A stretch of DNA of 64,000 bases from Wolbachia endosymbiont of Oedothorax gibbosus (GTDB lineage Bacteria; Pseudomonadota; Alphaproteobacteria; Rickettsiales; Anaplasmataceae), in contig NZ_OW370567.1 of the NCBI RefSeq assembly GCF_936270435.1, positions 62,001-126,000 of the forward strand, given 5' to 3'. Made by a program: the position numbers and the translations under genes. This document shows, piece by piece, positions 52,227 to 62,030 of the stretch. Numbering within the stretch: position 1 is the first letter of the stretch; each line of letters starts with the position of its first letter. Below the pieces are notes generated by a model. That model did not search any database, had not been told where the DNA came from, and saw nothing but the letters and a program-made list of their open reading frames with translations.

Positions 52227-53207
52227 ACCTCAGTTATGGATTAGAAAATAGATAAAAGTATAACTAAGAAGAGGGAAACAGGGTAAACTCGAGTATTTTA
52301 GTAATAATAAGAGGTTACACATGAAGAAAGATATTACAGAACTGTACTGTTGCGTCGAGGATTTTTGTCGTGCGGTAGATGATAATTTTGCAAATAGGTT
52401 CTTATCAAACGGCAAAAAACCAACCAGAGTACCAGAAATAGCGCACTCAGAAATTCTAACCATAATCCTATTATACCATAAATCACCATGTAAAAACTTC
52501 AAGGCTTTTTATCTTTGTTATCTTCAGTTATTCTATAGATCAGAGTTTTCAAAGCTGCCTTCATATCACAGATTTATTGCCTTAAAGCCGCGAGTTTTGT
52601 GGTATTTAGCATTACTTTTGCAATGGTTTTGTGAACAAGCAAAAATGACCGGGATTTCCTACATAGATTCTACTTCAATAGCAGTATGCCATCGAAAAAG
52701 AATCTCAAGAAATAAGGTTTTCAAAGGATTAGCAGAGTTAGGAAAGAATACTTACGGCTGGTTTTTTGGTTTTAAATTACATGTAGTAATCAATGAAATA
52801 GGTGAAATTCAAGGTGTTACGCTAACCAGAGGTAACGTCGATGACAGAAAACCTGTACCAACTCTAACCAAAAAACTAACTGGACTTTTGTTTGGAGATA
52901 AGGGCTATATAAAGAAAGAGCTCTTTGAGAAACTATTCGATAGAGGTCTAAAACTCGTCACTAAAGTGAAAAAAGGTATGAAAAATGCACTGATTTCGCT
53001 GAAAGAGAAGATTTTACTAGGGAAAAGATCGATTGTTGAAACGGTTTTTGGCTGCCTAAAAAACAAATTTGAACTTGAGCACACTCGGCATAGATCCACA
53101 GTAAATTTCTTGGTACATATTTTTTCTACCCTCATTTCTTATTCAATGCAATCGAAAAAGCCCTGTATTTCTCAGCTTTACTTCGTTGGTTAATCCATAA
53201 CTGGGGT
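52227..53207 (+). mobile_element. IS982-family insertion sequence, copy 4 (first of a tandem pair)
   Basis: 981 bp in the plus orientation, flanked by TTATAT (52221-52226) and TTATAT (53208-53213), the latter shared with copy 5. Confidence 0.95.
52321..53193 (+). CDS. IS982-family transposase (copy 4)
   Basis: 290 residues, identical to the other copies. The leader reads ACATG (A at 52319) where copies 1-3 have CCATG, a difference it shares only with copy 5. Confidence 0.92.
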   Translation: MKKDITELYCCVEDFCRAVDDNFANRFLSNGKKPTRVPEIAHSEILTIILLYHKSPCKNFKAFYLCYLQLFYRSEFSKLPSYHRFIALKPRVLWYLALLLQWFCEQAKMTGISYIDSTSIAVCHRKRISRNKVFKGLAELGKNTYGWFFGFKLHVVINEIGEIQGVTLTRGNVDDRKPVPTLTKKLTGLLFGDKGYIKKELFEKLFDRGLKLVTKVKKGMKNALISLKEKILLGKRSIVETVFGCLKNKFELEHTRHRSTVNFLVHIFSTLISYSMQSKKPCISQLYFVG

Positions 53208-53213
53208 TTATAT

Positions 53214-54194
53214 ACCTCAGTTATGGATTAGAAAATAGATAAAAGTATAACTAAGAAGAGGGAAACAGGGTAAACTCGAGTATTTTAGTAATAATAAGAG
53301 GTTACACATGAAGAAAGATATTACAGAACTGTACTGTTGCGTCGAGGATTTTTGTCGTGCGGTAGATGATAATTTTGCAAATAGGTTCTTATCAAACGGC
53401 AAAAAACCAACCAGAGTACCAGAAATAGCGCACTCAGAAATTCTAACCATAATCCTATTATACCATAAATCACCATGTAAAAACTTCAAGGCTTTTTATC
53501 TTTGTTATCTTCAGTTATTCTATAGATCAGAGTTTTCAAAGCTGCCTTCATATCACAGATTTATTGCCTTAAAGCCGCGAGTTTTGTGGTATTTAGCATT
53601 ACTTTTGCAATGGTTTTGTGAACAAGCAAAAATGACCGGGATTTCCTACATAGATTCTACTTCAATAGCAGTATGCCATCGAAAAAGAATCTCAAGAAAT
53701 AAGGTTTTCAAAGGATTAGCAGAGTTAGGAAAGAATACTTACGGCTGGTTTTTTGGTTTTAAATTACATGTAGTAATCAATGAAATAGGTGAAATTCAAG
53801 GTGTTACGCTAACCAGAGGTAACGTCGATGACAGAAAACCTGTACCAACTCTAACCAAAAAACTAACTGGACTTTTGTTTGGAGATAAGGGCTATATAAA
53901 GAAAGAGCTCTTTGAGAAACTATTCGATAGAGGTCTAAAACTCGTCACTAAAGTGAAAAAAGGTATGAAAAATGCACTGATTTCGCTGAAAGAGAAGATT
54001 TTACTAGGGAAAAGATCGATTGTTGAAACGGTTTTTGGCTGCCTAAAAAACAAATTTGAACTTGAGCACACTCGGCATAGATCCACAGTAAATTTCTTGG
54101 TACATATTTTTTCTACCCTCATTTCTTATTCAATGCAATCGAAAAAGCCCTGTATTTCTCAGCTTTACTTCGTTGGTTAATCCATAACTGGGGT
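53214..54194 (+). mobile_element. IS982-family insertion sequence, copy 5 (second of a tandem pair)
   Basis: 981 bp, same orientation as copy 4, followed by the third TTATAT (54195-54200). The two copies plus the shared 6-bp spacer form a head-to-tail dimer of 1968 bp. Confidence 0.95.
53308..54180 (+). CDS. IS982-family transposase (copy 5)
   Basis: 290 residues, identical to copy 4 including the ACATG leader. The frame is intact. Confidence 0.92.
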   Translation: MKKDITELYCCVEDFCRAVDDNFANRFLSNGKKPTRVPEIAHSEILTIILLYHKSPCKNFKAFYLCYLQLFYRSEFSKLPSYHRFIALKPRVLWYLALLLQWFCEQAKMTGISYIDSTSIAVCHRKRISRNKVFKGLAELGKNTYGWFFGFKLHVVINEIGEIQGVTLTRGNVDDRKPVPTLTKKLTGLLFGDKGYIKKELFEKLFDRGLKLVTKVKKGMKNALISLKEKILLGKRSIVETVFGCLKNKFELEHTRHRSTVNFLVHIFSTLISYSMQSKKPCISQLYFVG

Positions 54195-54489
54195 TTATAT
54201 CAGAAATTGCGTTCAGACAGGAGTTACTGCTTTTTATAGTATGTGTCTCAATTTTGTTTGTTTTGGATGTAAGTAATCTAGAACGTGCAGTAATGATAAG
54301 CAGTCTATTCCTGGTGTTAATTGTGGAAATTGTTAACACTGCTTTTGAAACGACAATTGAGCGTATTTCCAGTGAACAACACATACTTTCAAAAAAGGTG
54401 AAAGATCTAGGCAGTGCAGCAGTTTTTCTTTCATTAATTAACTTCCTGATAACATGGATGATAATATTGACAGGTTAATACGAATGTTA

Positions 54490-55464
54490 TTAAGATATGT
54501 TGTCAAACTCACCAATTAAAGTTTTTATATCTTGCGGTAAATCAGAGACAAATTCCATGTATTCCTTACTTTTTGGGTGATATAAGCCCAGTGTATAAGC
54601 ATGTAGTGCTTGTCTATTGAAATTACGAATAAAACTAGAGTTTTTAGCATATTTTGCACTTTTACTACTATTTTTTCCATAAACTTGGTCACCAACTATG
54701 GAATGCCCTATGTGGCTCATGTGGACTCGAATTTGGTGTGTTCTGCCTGTCTCTAAAGTGCATTTAACCAGGCTTACTTGTCCTATAACTTTTTGCACTA
54801 AATAGTGAGTGATTGCTAATTTGCCTGTGATTTTTGTTACACACATCATTTCTTTATTACCACGCTTTGGAGCAATGTTAGTTTCTATAGTTCCCTGCTG
54901 GGAAGATAATGTTCCCCAAACTACTGCTAAGTATTCCCGCTTTATTTTGCGATTCGATAACAATTCAGACAAAAAACTATGGGCTGCTTCATTTTTTGCA
55001 ATTACCATTAGCCCACTAGTATCTTTATCGAGTCTATGAACGATTCCTGGTCTTACGTAGCTGTATGGGATTTTACCAAGGTGAGCGATAACTGCGTTCA
55101 AAAGCGTATCATTGTTTGTTCCAGCACCAGGATGCACTGTTAATCCACTTTGTTTATTTAGAACTATAATGTCCTCATCTTCATAGATAATATCAAGTTT
55201 TATGTCATAATTAGACTCAATTGATGTGAATATATCAGGTTGAACGAGATGTACTATATACTCCTCACCTGGCTTTACTATATGATTGTTGTTAATTATG
55301 GGATCATCAAGTAGTTTTACTTGTTTACTCTGTATCAATCTTTGCGCTTTACTGCGTGATATGTTGCACTTTGCAGCTATGTAGATATCTAGCCTTAATT
55401 TCTCCTTATCATTATTAACACTTAAGGTTACTACTGAGTGGTCTATAACAACTACCCCGTGCAA
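54490..55464 (-). CDS. rluD: RluA-family 23S rRNA pseudouridine synthase (RluD-like)
   Basis: 324 residues. An N-terminal S4 RNA-binding domain (LRLDIYIAAKCNISRSKAQRLIQSKQVKLLDD) precedes the synthase core. PGIVHRLDKDTSGLMVIAKN holds the catalytic Asp, and ETGRTHQIRVHMSHIGHSIVGDQVYG is the conserved C-terminal block. RluD-type enzymes modify helix 69 of 23S rRNA; RluC-type specificity cannot be excluded. It overlaps the upstream coiled-coil gene by 13 bp and runs toward dgkA. Confidence 0.9.
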   Translation of the reverse strand: MHGVVVIDHSVVTLSVNNDKEKLRLDIYIAAKCNISRSKAQRLIQSKQVKLLDDPIINNNHIVKPGEEYIVHLVQPDIFTSIESNYDIKLDIIYEDEDIIVLNKQSGLTVHPGAGTNNDTLLNAVIAHLGKIPYSYVRPGIVHRLDKDTSGLMVIAKNEAAHSFLSELLSNRKIKREYLAVVWGTLSSQQGTIETNIAPKRGNKEMMCVTKITGKLAITHYLVQKVIGQVSLVKCTLETGRTHQIRVHMSHIGHSIVGDQVYGKNSSKSAKYAKNSSFIRNFNRQALHAYTLGLYHPKSKEYMEFVSDLPQDIKTLIGEFDNIS

Positions 55465-56685
55465 GCTACTGCAAATGCTGCTTGAATATTTTGATCTACA
55501 AAATCAACTTTTGTACTAGGAAGATCACCTTGTTTTTTAATATGGCAAGTTGTCTTAAAGCCATCTTTCCAACGGATTGTAACTTTATTATCAAAATTCC
55601 GTAATGTTGCCTCAACCTTTTTTTCTTTATTATCTTTTTCTTCCAGCTTAATAGATTCTAATAAATAATATAAAAATTCACTTGGGTTGCCATTGATTTT
55701 TTCTTTCCATTCATCTGTTTTTTCTTGTTCAGGTTTTTTTTGCTCTAACTTTTCCTTCTTTTGCTGCAGCTTATTTTGTTCTGCTTCCAGCTCTAACTTT
55801 CTAACTGTGTCACGTAGTTCTTTGACTTTATTTTCTAATACTAATAATTTATTAGTATTATTTCCATTGTTAGCTTCTAAATCAGGCGTACTTGGTTGAG
55901 CTTGCTTCTTTTTTATTTCTTCTAATTCATTCCTTACTACGTTTAATTGCTCCTTCAATTCCGTTTTTTCCTCTTTTAACTTTTTTAGCATGCTAAGGAA
56001 CTCGTTATTATTAGACTGCGTAGTTGATTGAAGCCAGCCTACAAAGCGGCTTGGTTCAAATCGTTCAATCTTATCTTCAGCAATTTTAATAGCATTCTCT
56101 AACCTAGAAAAAGTACCTTCAATATCTAGTGAATGTGCTTTTTTTGTCAATTCTTTAGTGTTGTTTAAAACTTCTGAAATTTCTGCATGTAGCCAATCTA
56201 AATCTTCTCTGATTTTTTTTAGGTGATCAAGCGTTTCTTTAATGTTAATATTTGCAGGCTTTAAAAGACTATTATCAAGTAAATCGCAAGCTTTTTTAAG
56301 GTTACTGTCAAATGAGTTGCAAAGCGGACTAAGTAGTTCTTTCATTAGAGATATTAGTTCATTTTCCTTTTTACCAAGCTTATTTTCTATTACTGATACA
56401 ACCATGCCCTTTCCAGACCAGTATGGAAGTAGAAGACCTAAAGTACTGTGGTTTCTAATAGTATGATTTTCATGATCTACGCTATTACTTATTAGATTGC
56501 TAAGTGTTGATATGATGCATAAAAGAATAGCGACTAATAAAGCTATTAATATTATTGGAGCATTAATGGATTGTGATATTGCTGAAACTACTATAATAGC
56601 ACCAAATACATATGATCCAGTAAACAAGAAAATCCTATTTCTATTTTCTGCTTTTATATCTTCTAGTATTTCTCTCTGCGTCTTA

Positions 56686-57548
56686 GAACCTGTTCATAAT
56701 CTCAAAAAAGTGATAAACTATGAGATGATGTATATGAATAAGGATATATGAGAAATTTATACCCAAGTGACATAAGTCGAGAACAATTTGAAAAAATCAG
56801 ATCAATTCTGGAGAGTAGTAGGAAGAAAACAAAACCAAGAAAACTTGATTTGTATGATGTATTTTGTGCAGTGCTGTACGTCCTAAAAAGTGCCTGTCAG
56901 TGGAGAATGCTGCCAAAAGATTTTCCAAAATGGCGAAGTTGTTACGAATATTTTAAAAAATGGAGTGAAAAACCAAGCGAAGATACAGAAAGTACTTTGG
57001 AGCGTGTATTAAAAAAAATTAGTTGGAGAGACACGTATCAGCAATGGTCGGAAAGAAAGAACTAGTTTTTGTATAATTGATGCTCAGAGCGTAAAAAATG
57101 CAGATACTGCTGAAAATAAGGGCTACGATGCAGGTAAAAAAATTTCAGGAATAAAGCGCCATATTGCAGTAGATACACAAGGTTTACCACACGCGATTTA
57201 TGTAACAACGGCAGAAGCAACCGACCGCAGCAGTGCCATGAAAATGGTCGAAAATGCTAAAGAAAAACTCTCTGAAGTTAAAAATATACTTGTTGATGCA
57301 GGCTACACTGGAGAAAATTTTGCAACACAAATAAAAGCAACTATTGGTTCGACGGTCGAAGTAATAAAGCGAAGTGAATTACACACCTTTGTTGTACTGC
57401 CAAAGAGATGGGTTGTTGAGCGCTCTTTTGCTTGGTTGGAAAAATGTAGGCGTTTGTGGAAAAATTGCGAGCGGAAACTCAACACTAGCTTACAAATGGT
57501 CGTTCTTGCTTTCACTTCTTTACTCCTTAAAAGATTATGAACAGGTTC
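56686..57548 (+). mobile_element. IS5-family insertion sequence (863 bp)
   Basis: Terminal inverted repeats GAACCTGTTCATAATCT at 56686 and its complement ending 57548, with a TTA duplication on each side (56683-56685; 57549-57551). It is a close relative of the wreck at 15006-15665. Confidence 0.92.
56748..57540 (+). CDS. IS5-family transposase in two frames
   Basis: ORF A (56748-57065) has the N-terminal domain MRNLYPSDISREQFEKIRSIL and CQWRMLPKDFPKWRSCYEYF. ORF B continues at about 57053 in the +1 frame as TSFCIIDAQSVKNADTAENKG (first Asp), LVDAGYTGENFA (second Asp) and RWVVERSFAWLEKCRRLWKNCERK (Glu), ending 57540. The shift occurs near ggaaagaaagaac. It may be programmed, as in many IS5/IS427 elements, or a mutation; the fresh insertion suggests the element was active recently. 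Confidence 0.82.
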
Positions 57549-59683
57549 TTAGAAATTGGTAAAACTATTGAAAGCTTTTTCCTCTTACGATCTAAATTTG
57601 TTACAATTTCAATTTTTTCGGCTTCTTGAACAATCTGGCTGTACTGTTCATCAACTTGATAGTTTCCTACTTTTTTATCTATCTCATTCTCTTTTATTTT
57701 TTGTGTATTTATAAAGTTTATAACAGCAGTAAATAAGAGAACTGCAAGAGGAATAAAGGCAAGAGGTGCTGGCGTGAACGTAAACCCAGCAATACTTACT
57801 GTAACAGGCTGAATAGAAAAGGCAGTAAATGCTATAAGAGTAGCAATGGTACTTGCTATTGATATAGTACCAGAATACTTTCTTATAGAGCTCAAAATTC
57901 TACTGGGCTGGTCAGAAAGTTTTCTAAATCCTAAAAAATCAAAATAGTCTTTGAAAGGATCTTTAGTGTCTGTAACCATAACATTTTTTTAGTTTACATT
58001 TATTTAGGTATACATTAACCAAACCTTAAAATCAAGTTTCTTAATTTTTCAACATGTGCCAAGGCCTATTGGAGCGCACTGTATTAATCTTTACGTAACG
58101 ATTTGTTAACCAAGCAGAATGTGTGCCATGCGTTCCTAAATCGGCATATTTGATAGTTTTAGTATTACAAACTGAATAGTTGAATTCACTTAGTTGGATT
58201 ATTAAATCAACTTTACCACAATTTTCTAGAATATCTTCTTTTTTATAAGCTAGCAACACTGATTTATTATTTCCTTTATTATATATACAGCCATAATCGT
58301 TACATTTTAGTCTTTTATCTGAGTTATTGTATTTTTTATGATTCAAAATTTGGTTCTGCCCATTTTGTTTCGCCCATGTTTTGACAACAAAGTTCCTATT
58401 TTTTCTAGTGAGAGAATATAGTAAGTTATCACTCTCCTTTGCAGCAACATTATCAGCATTTATTAGGATGTCGGGGGTTTTATATGCAGTGCTAAAGCAA
58501 ATACCCAGTACAATAAAAAAAAATCCCAAAAAACGCCAATTTCTTTCCCACAAGCACAGCCACAATAAACCAAGTGTTATTATAATAATTGATGAGGCAG
58601 GAAAAGTGCGAATGGGAATAACCAAATACTGAAGACTAGCAATAGCATTTGTTATATACAAAATACTGTCAATTGGACGCTCTATAAATGGCGCTATAAT
58701 CCATTCAATACCTACAGGAATCAATAAGACATAAATTATTCCAAGTGGAATAATAATTAATGTAACTATTGGTATGGCAACTAAATTTGTGATAATGCCA
58801 CTGATTGAAAAATAATTAAAATTATATATCGTGTACGGAACAGTTGCTAAACTTGCTATTACTGAGCTGATCATTATCGACACAAAATATTTCATTATTT
58901 TTATTTTGAACAATTTATTAGCATTGATCTGATAACTAGCAACCAGTGCCAAAACGGCGGAAAATGACATCTGAAAGCCAGGCTTTAAAATTGCTTCTGG
59001 TTCTATGATGAGTATCACTGAGGCAGCAAACGCAATCGCTATTAATCCTCGGTACTTTCTCTCTATCATTATTGCAACGAGTACTAAAATCACCATGATG
59101 TAGGCACGCTGAGCAGAAATTTGCATACCGGTAATCAACAAATAAAACGTGGTTGGCAAAATAGTAAGGAATGCAGATATTTTCTTGGTGTTATACTTAA
59201 GAGTTAAAGTTTCAGATGTTGCAAATAAATTACGAAACACTACAAAAAACAGCCCAGCAACGAATGATAAATGCAAACCAGATATGGCAAACAAATGTGC
59301 TATACCTGAATCTCGTATCGCGTCCATAGTTTTTTGATCTATTCCGTCTTTTTTACCGATCAGTAATGCAGAGATTATGTCCGCATGTGGTTTTTTGATA
59401 TTTTGCTGCAGGTTTTCATAAATGTATTGACGGAAAGATTCTATATACTCTTGAAATTTCCTTGCTTCAGCCTTTTTGTGCAAAACTATTTTGCTTGTTG
59501 CAAAACCTGTAGCACTTATTTTCTGGTAATATGCTATTCTTGCAAAATCATATGCATACTCCGAGGGCGCAATTTTTGGAGGAAAAAGCTTTGCTGATAA
59601 TTTTACTTGATCGCCTATTTTAATGCCTTTTTCCACTTTGGTTCTAACTGATATTCTGATGTTATCTAGAGCTCTATCCGGTG

Positions 59684-59805
59684 TCATTCCAGCGCGTGAC
59701 CATATCTTTTTTTTCTGGATCCCAGTATCAAGTACTGGGATGACAAAAGGGGGTGCTGGGATGACAGGAGAGGGCGCTGGGATGACAGGAGAGGATTTTG
59801 AGATA
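59684..59805 (-). repeat. Palindromic and tandem insert inside comEC
   Basis: 'cattccagcgcgtgacc', 'ctggatcccagtatcaagtactgggatgac' and then three short 'gctgggatgacaggag(a)g' type units are translated as SPVIPAPSPVIPAPPFVIPV and DTGIQKKKIWSRAGMTP. This is the same palindromic family as in folC and hemH, with a small local amplification. Confidence 0.8.
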
Positions 59806-60000
59806 GTAGAGACAGAAAGCAGAAATTGTTTATATGAGCCCCTGTCGTTAATATCCTTCACTGTGGCAACGATATTTTTTACATACCTCTCTTTATCAAG
59901 AATTTGAGTGTCAACTAAAGCTGTTCTCAACTTGCTAGCTGTAAATCCTATGAGCACTGCAATCAAAGCGATACATAATATCGCGTACCTTTTATACAAT

Positions 60001-60903
60001 AGACTTCTTTCAAAATTGGAAAAGAGCAAAAAATTAGTATAAAATCATACATTTAAAAGTATGAGATATGAAGAAACTAAGGAGTTAGATGAAGAGAAGT
60101 TTCGTCGTCTGACAGGAGTAAAGAAGGCAACTTTCAACAGGATGGTAGAAATTTTAGATGAAGAAGATAGAAGGAAAAAAGCAAAAAGTGGGCGTAAAAG
60201 CAAGCTCTGTATAGAAGACAGGCTACTTATGGCATTGGAATATCTTCGTGAATATCGGACATATTTCCACATTGGTCGAAGTTATGGTATGAGCGAAAGT
60301 ACGACCTATAAAATCATAAAGTGGATTGAAAATACATTGGTAAAACATCCGGATTTTGCATTGCCAGGGCGAAAAGAGGTTCTAAAAAGTGATATAGAAT
60401 ATGAGGTTTTAGTGATAGATGCAACAGAAACTCCTGTGGAAAGACCCAAAAAAAGCAAAAAAGATTTTATTCAGGAAAAAAGAAAAAGCACAGTATAAAA
60501 ACACAGATTATTTCGGAAAAAGAAAGCAAAAAGATCATTTGCACGTCTTTTTCAAATGGTAGGAAACATGATTTTCGGCTTTTTAAGGAGTCAAAAGTGC
60601 ACATACTACCAAGTATCAAAGTCCTAGCAGATAGCGGTTACAGAGGTCTACAAAAAATTCACGCAAATGTTGAATTGCCACATAGAAAAACGAAAAAGCA
60701 CCCATTGACTAAGAAACAAAAGCAAGAAAATCAAGAGCTTGCAAGCAAAAGAGTTGTGGTTGAGAATGTAATCGGTTTGCTTAAAAGATTTAAAATTATT
60801 GCAGATAAATATCGCAATCGGCGAAAACGTTTTGGATTGAGATTCAATTTGATAGCTGGAATTTACAATCTAGAGTTGATGATGTGAATTTTGAAAGAGG
60901 TCT
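60001..60903 (+). mobile_element. IS5-family insertion sequence of the ISWpi1 type
   Basis: Inverted repeats AGACTTCTTTCAAAATT (60001) and the complement of AGACCTCTTTCAAAATT (ending 60903) enclose 903 bp; AAT flanks both sides (59998-60000; 60904-60906). The element resembles ISWpi1 as I remember it; the name is not verified. It splits comEC. Confidence 0.88.
60061..60887 (+). CDS. IS5-family transposase produced by -1 frameshifting
   Basis: Frame A (60061-60498) encodes MRYEETKELDEEKFRRLTGV, an HTH region (HIGRSYGMSESTTYKIIKWIE) and VLVIDATETPVERPKK (first Asp). At cccaaaaaaagcaaaaaag (about 60445-60463) a -1 shift continues as KRFYSGKKKKHSIKTQIIS, CTSFSNGRKHDFRLFKESK, VLADSGYRGLQKIH (second Asp) and KRVVVENVIGLLKRFKI (Glu), to the TGA at 60885-60887. 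No stop interrupts this path, so the copy could make full-length transposase. Confidence 0.85.
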
Positions 60904-61174
60904 AATATTGCAATCAGAATTAGTATAGGTGAAAGCAAAAGAAAAATAGATATGTAGCTTGGTTCAAAACTTAGGGAAAAATAGGTTAAAATCCCTACAC
61001 ACTGACACACAGGAAACCACAGTATCAAGTTATATTTTTCATTACGTAGGTTATGACGTATATAACTAGCTATTATGTCAAGAAAAGTTAATAAATATAC
61101 TAATATACGACCCATAGCGGATTTTATCCTTGTATATCCTATAATTGCAAGTATAATAGCTAGATAAACAACGA

Positions 61175-61251
<77 letters not shown>

Positions 61252-61289
61252 TTTTCCAATTGTGCGAATATTGTGGTTTCAGGCAGCTC

Positions 61290-61745
61290 ATAGAAACGAA
61301 AAAACTTCCTTGACAAACTCTGCCATTTCCCTTATCATGAAACTGAAGGTATTCAGTTATCTTCATCTGTGCAGATTAAACAGCAAGAAAACAACGTAGT
61401 TGGCGTCTTATTTTTAATTTTTTGCACTATGTGCACCTTATGTCTTCACAACATTTCTGGGTTTTCAAGCTGAAACGCGCTGTTTAAGACAGTATAGTAC
61501 GCCGATTTGCAGGATTAGAGAGTGACAACTAGCTAACACGGGATATCTTTTGCCTTTTTTTCTGCTTAGTAAATTTCTTAAACATTTAAACTAAGGTGAG
61601 TTGCATTTAAAAGCAGCTAAATTGCAGTGTTTAAGACTTAAAAAAACGCCAATACAGAAAATAGACAATGACTAGGGTTTCTTTTGCCTTTTTTTTTATT
61701 TGGTAAATTTCTTAAATATTTATGGCTAAAAGAGCCCAAGAGAGG
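61290..61745 (+). repeat. Dispersed repeat, copy D (long form)
   Basis: Begins 40 bp after tRNA-fMet with gaaacgaaaaaacttcc, TTGACA (61310-61315), 17 bp, TATCAT (61333-61338). Predicted transcript features: ACTGAA-GGTA-TTCAGT (61341-61356), a GCAC-TAT-GTGC stem, and a ctttgcctttttttctgcttagtaaattt tract near 61549-61576 that recurs near 61680-61715. The first module is almost identical to copies A and B; the second matches copy C. Confidence 0.78.
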
Positions 61746-62005
61746 TCAGCGCGTGACGCTGGAATTCCAAAAAAAAGGATGATGTCATCCCAGTCTGGGA
61801 TCTAAACTGCAAGTAATGCATTGGGTTTTGTGAATATGGGTTTTGCGTTATAGAATGAAACACTTTTGGTGAATTTGTAAAGAAAACTAGATCCCAGACT
61901 TGGATGACATTATTAGGAGCGCTGGGATGACAAGAAAGGAGCTACTCGGATGACAAGAAATTGGATGACAGGGGAGTGGGATGACAAAGGAGTTGCCTTT
62001 TTTCT
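61746..62005. repeat. Palindromic and tandem 'ggatgacaagaaa' repeats
   Basis: 'gcgcgtgacgctggaattcc', 'gtcatcccagtctgggatct', 'gatcccagacttggatgac' and several short 'ctgggatgacaagaaaggag' units, similar in sequence to the start of the 34208 minisatellite but not cleanly periodic. No gene. Confidence 0.65.
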
Positions 62006-62030
62006 ACTTAGTTTGGGTCACGCGAGGAGT

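Larger units (their letters stand above)
52154..54478 (+). pseudogene. dgkA: Diacylglycerol kinase gene split by a tandem IS982 dimer
   Basis: Left part 52154-52226 encodes MKKGIIRLIKAIQYSCEGI plus KSAFI; the right part 54201-54478 encodes SEIAFRQELLLFIVCVSILFVLD, LVLIVEIVNTAFETTIERI with the catalytic Glu, and KKVKDLGSAAVFLSLINFLITWMII. Joined with a single TTATAT they give an uninterrupted 116-residue DgkA, the normal size, with its three membrane helices. DgkA phosphorylates diacylglycerol in the inner membrane. As it stands the gene is inactivated after residue 24. Confidence 0.93.
55452..57979 (-). pseudogene. Coiled-coil membrane protein gene interrupted by an IS5-family element
   Basis: N-terminal part (57979 down to 57549) encodes MVTDTKDPFKDYFDFLGFRK and two membrane helices (ISIASTIATLIAFTAFSI; PLAFIPLAVLLFTAVINFI). 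The C-terminal part (56682 down to 55452) encodes a second helix pair (FGAIIVVSAISQSINAPIILIALLVAILLC) and a long charged coiled coil (KLKEEKTELKEQLNVVRNELEEIKKK; ENKVKELRDTVRKLELEAEQN), ending in a small globular region. Removing 863 bp of IS plus one TTA joins SIVLPISK to TQREILEDIKAEN in frame, giving 553 residues. No family is recognised. It overlaps the rluD-like gene by 13 bp. Confidence 0.8.
58041..61115 (-). pseudogene. comEC: ComEC/Rec2-type competence protein gene split by an IS5-family element
   Basis: The N-terminal part starts at ATG 61115 (MGRILVYLLTFLDIIASYI) and has RNEKYNLILWFPVCQCVGI. The main part from 60000 down encodes LYKRYAILCIALIAVLIGF, then an OB-like domain and the competence core (ALLIGKKDGIDQKTMDAIRDSGIAHLFAISGLHLSFVAGLFF, GMQISAQRAYIMVILVLVAI), and a C-terminal tail. 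Excising 60001-60903 and one 3-bp duplicate joins LILIAI to LYKRYAIL, giving 722 residues. It also contains an in-frame palindromic insert (59684-59805). ComEC forms the inner-membrane DNA-uptake channel. A shorter start inside the IS (60029) could still give the main part. Confidence 0.88.

Noticed and set aside
54490..57979. Toxin-antitoxin or phage-defence operon around the coiled-coil gene
   Set aside because: Neighbours are rluD-like and comEC, both housekeeping type, and no nuclease or defence motif is visible.
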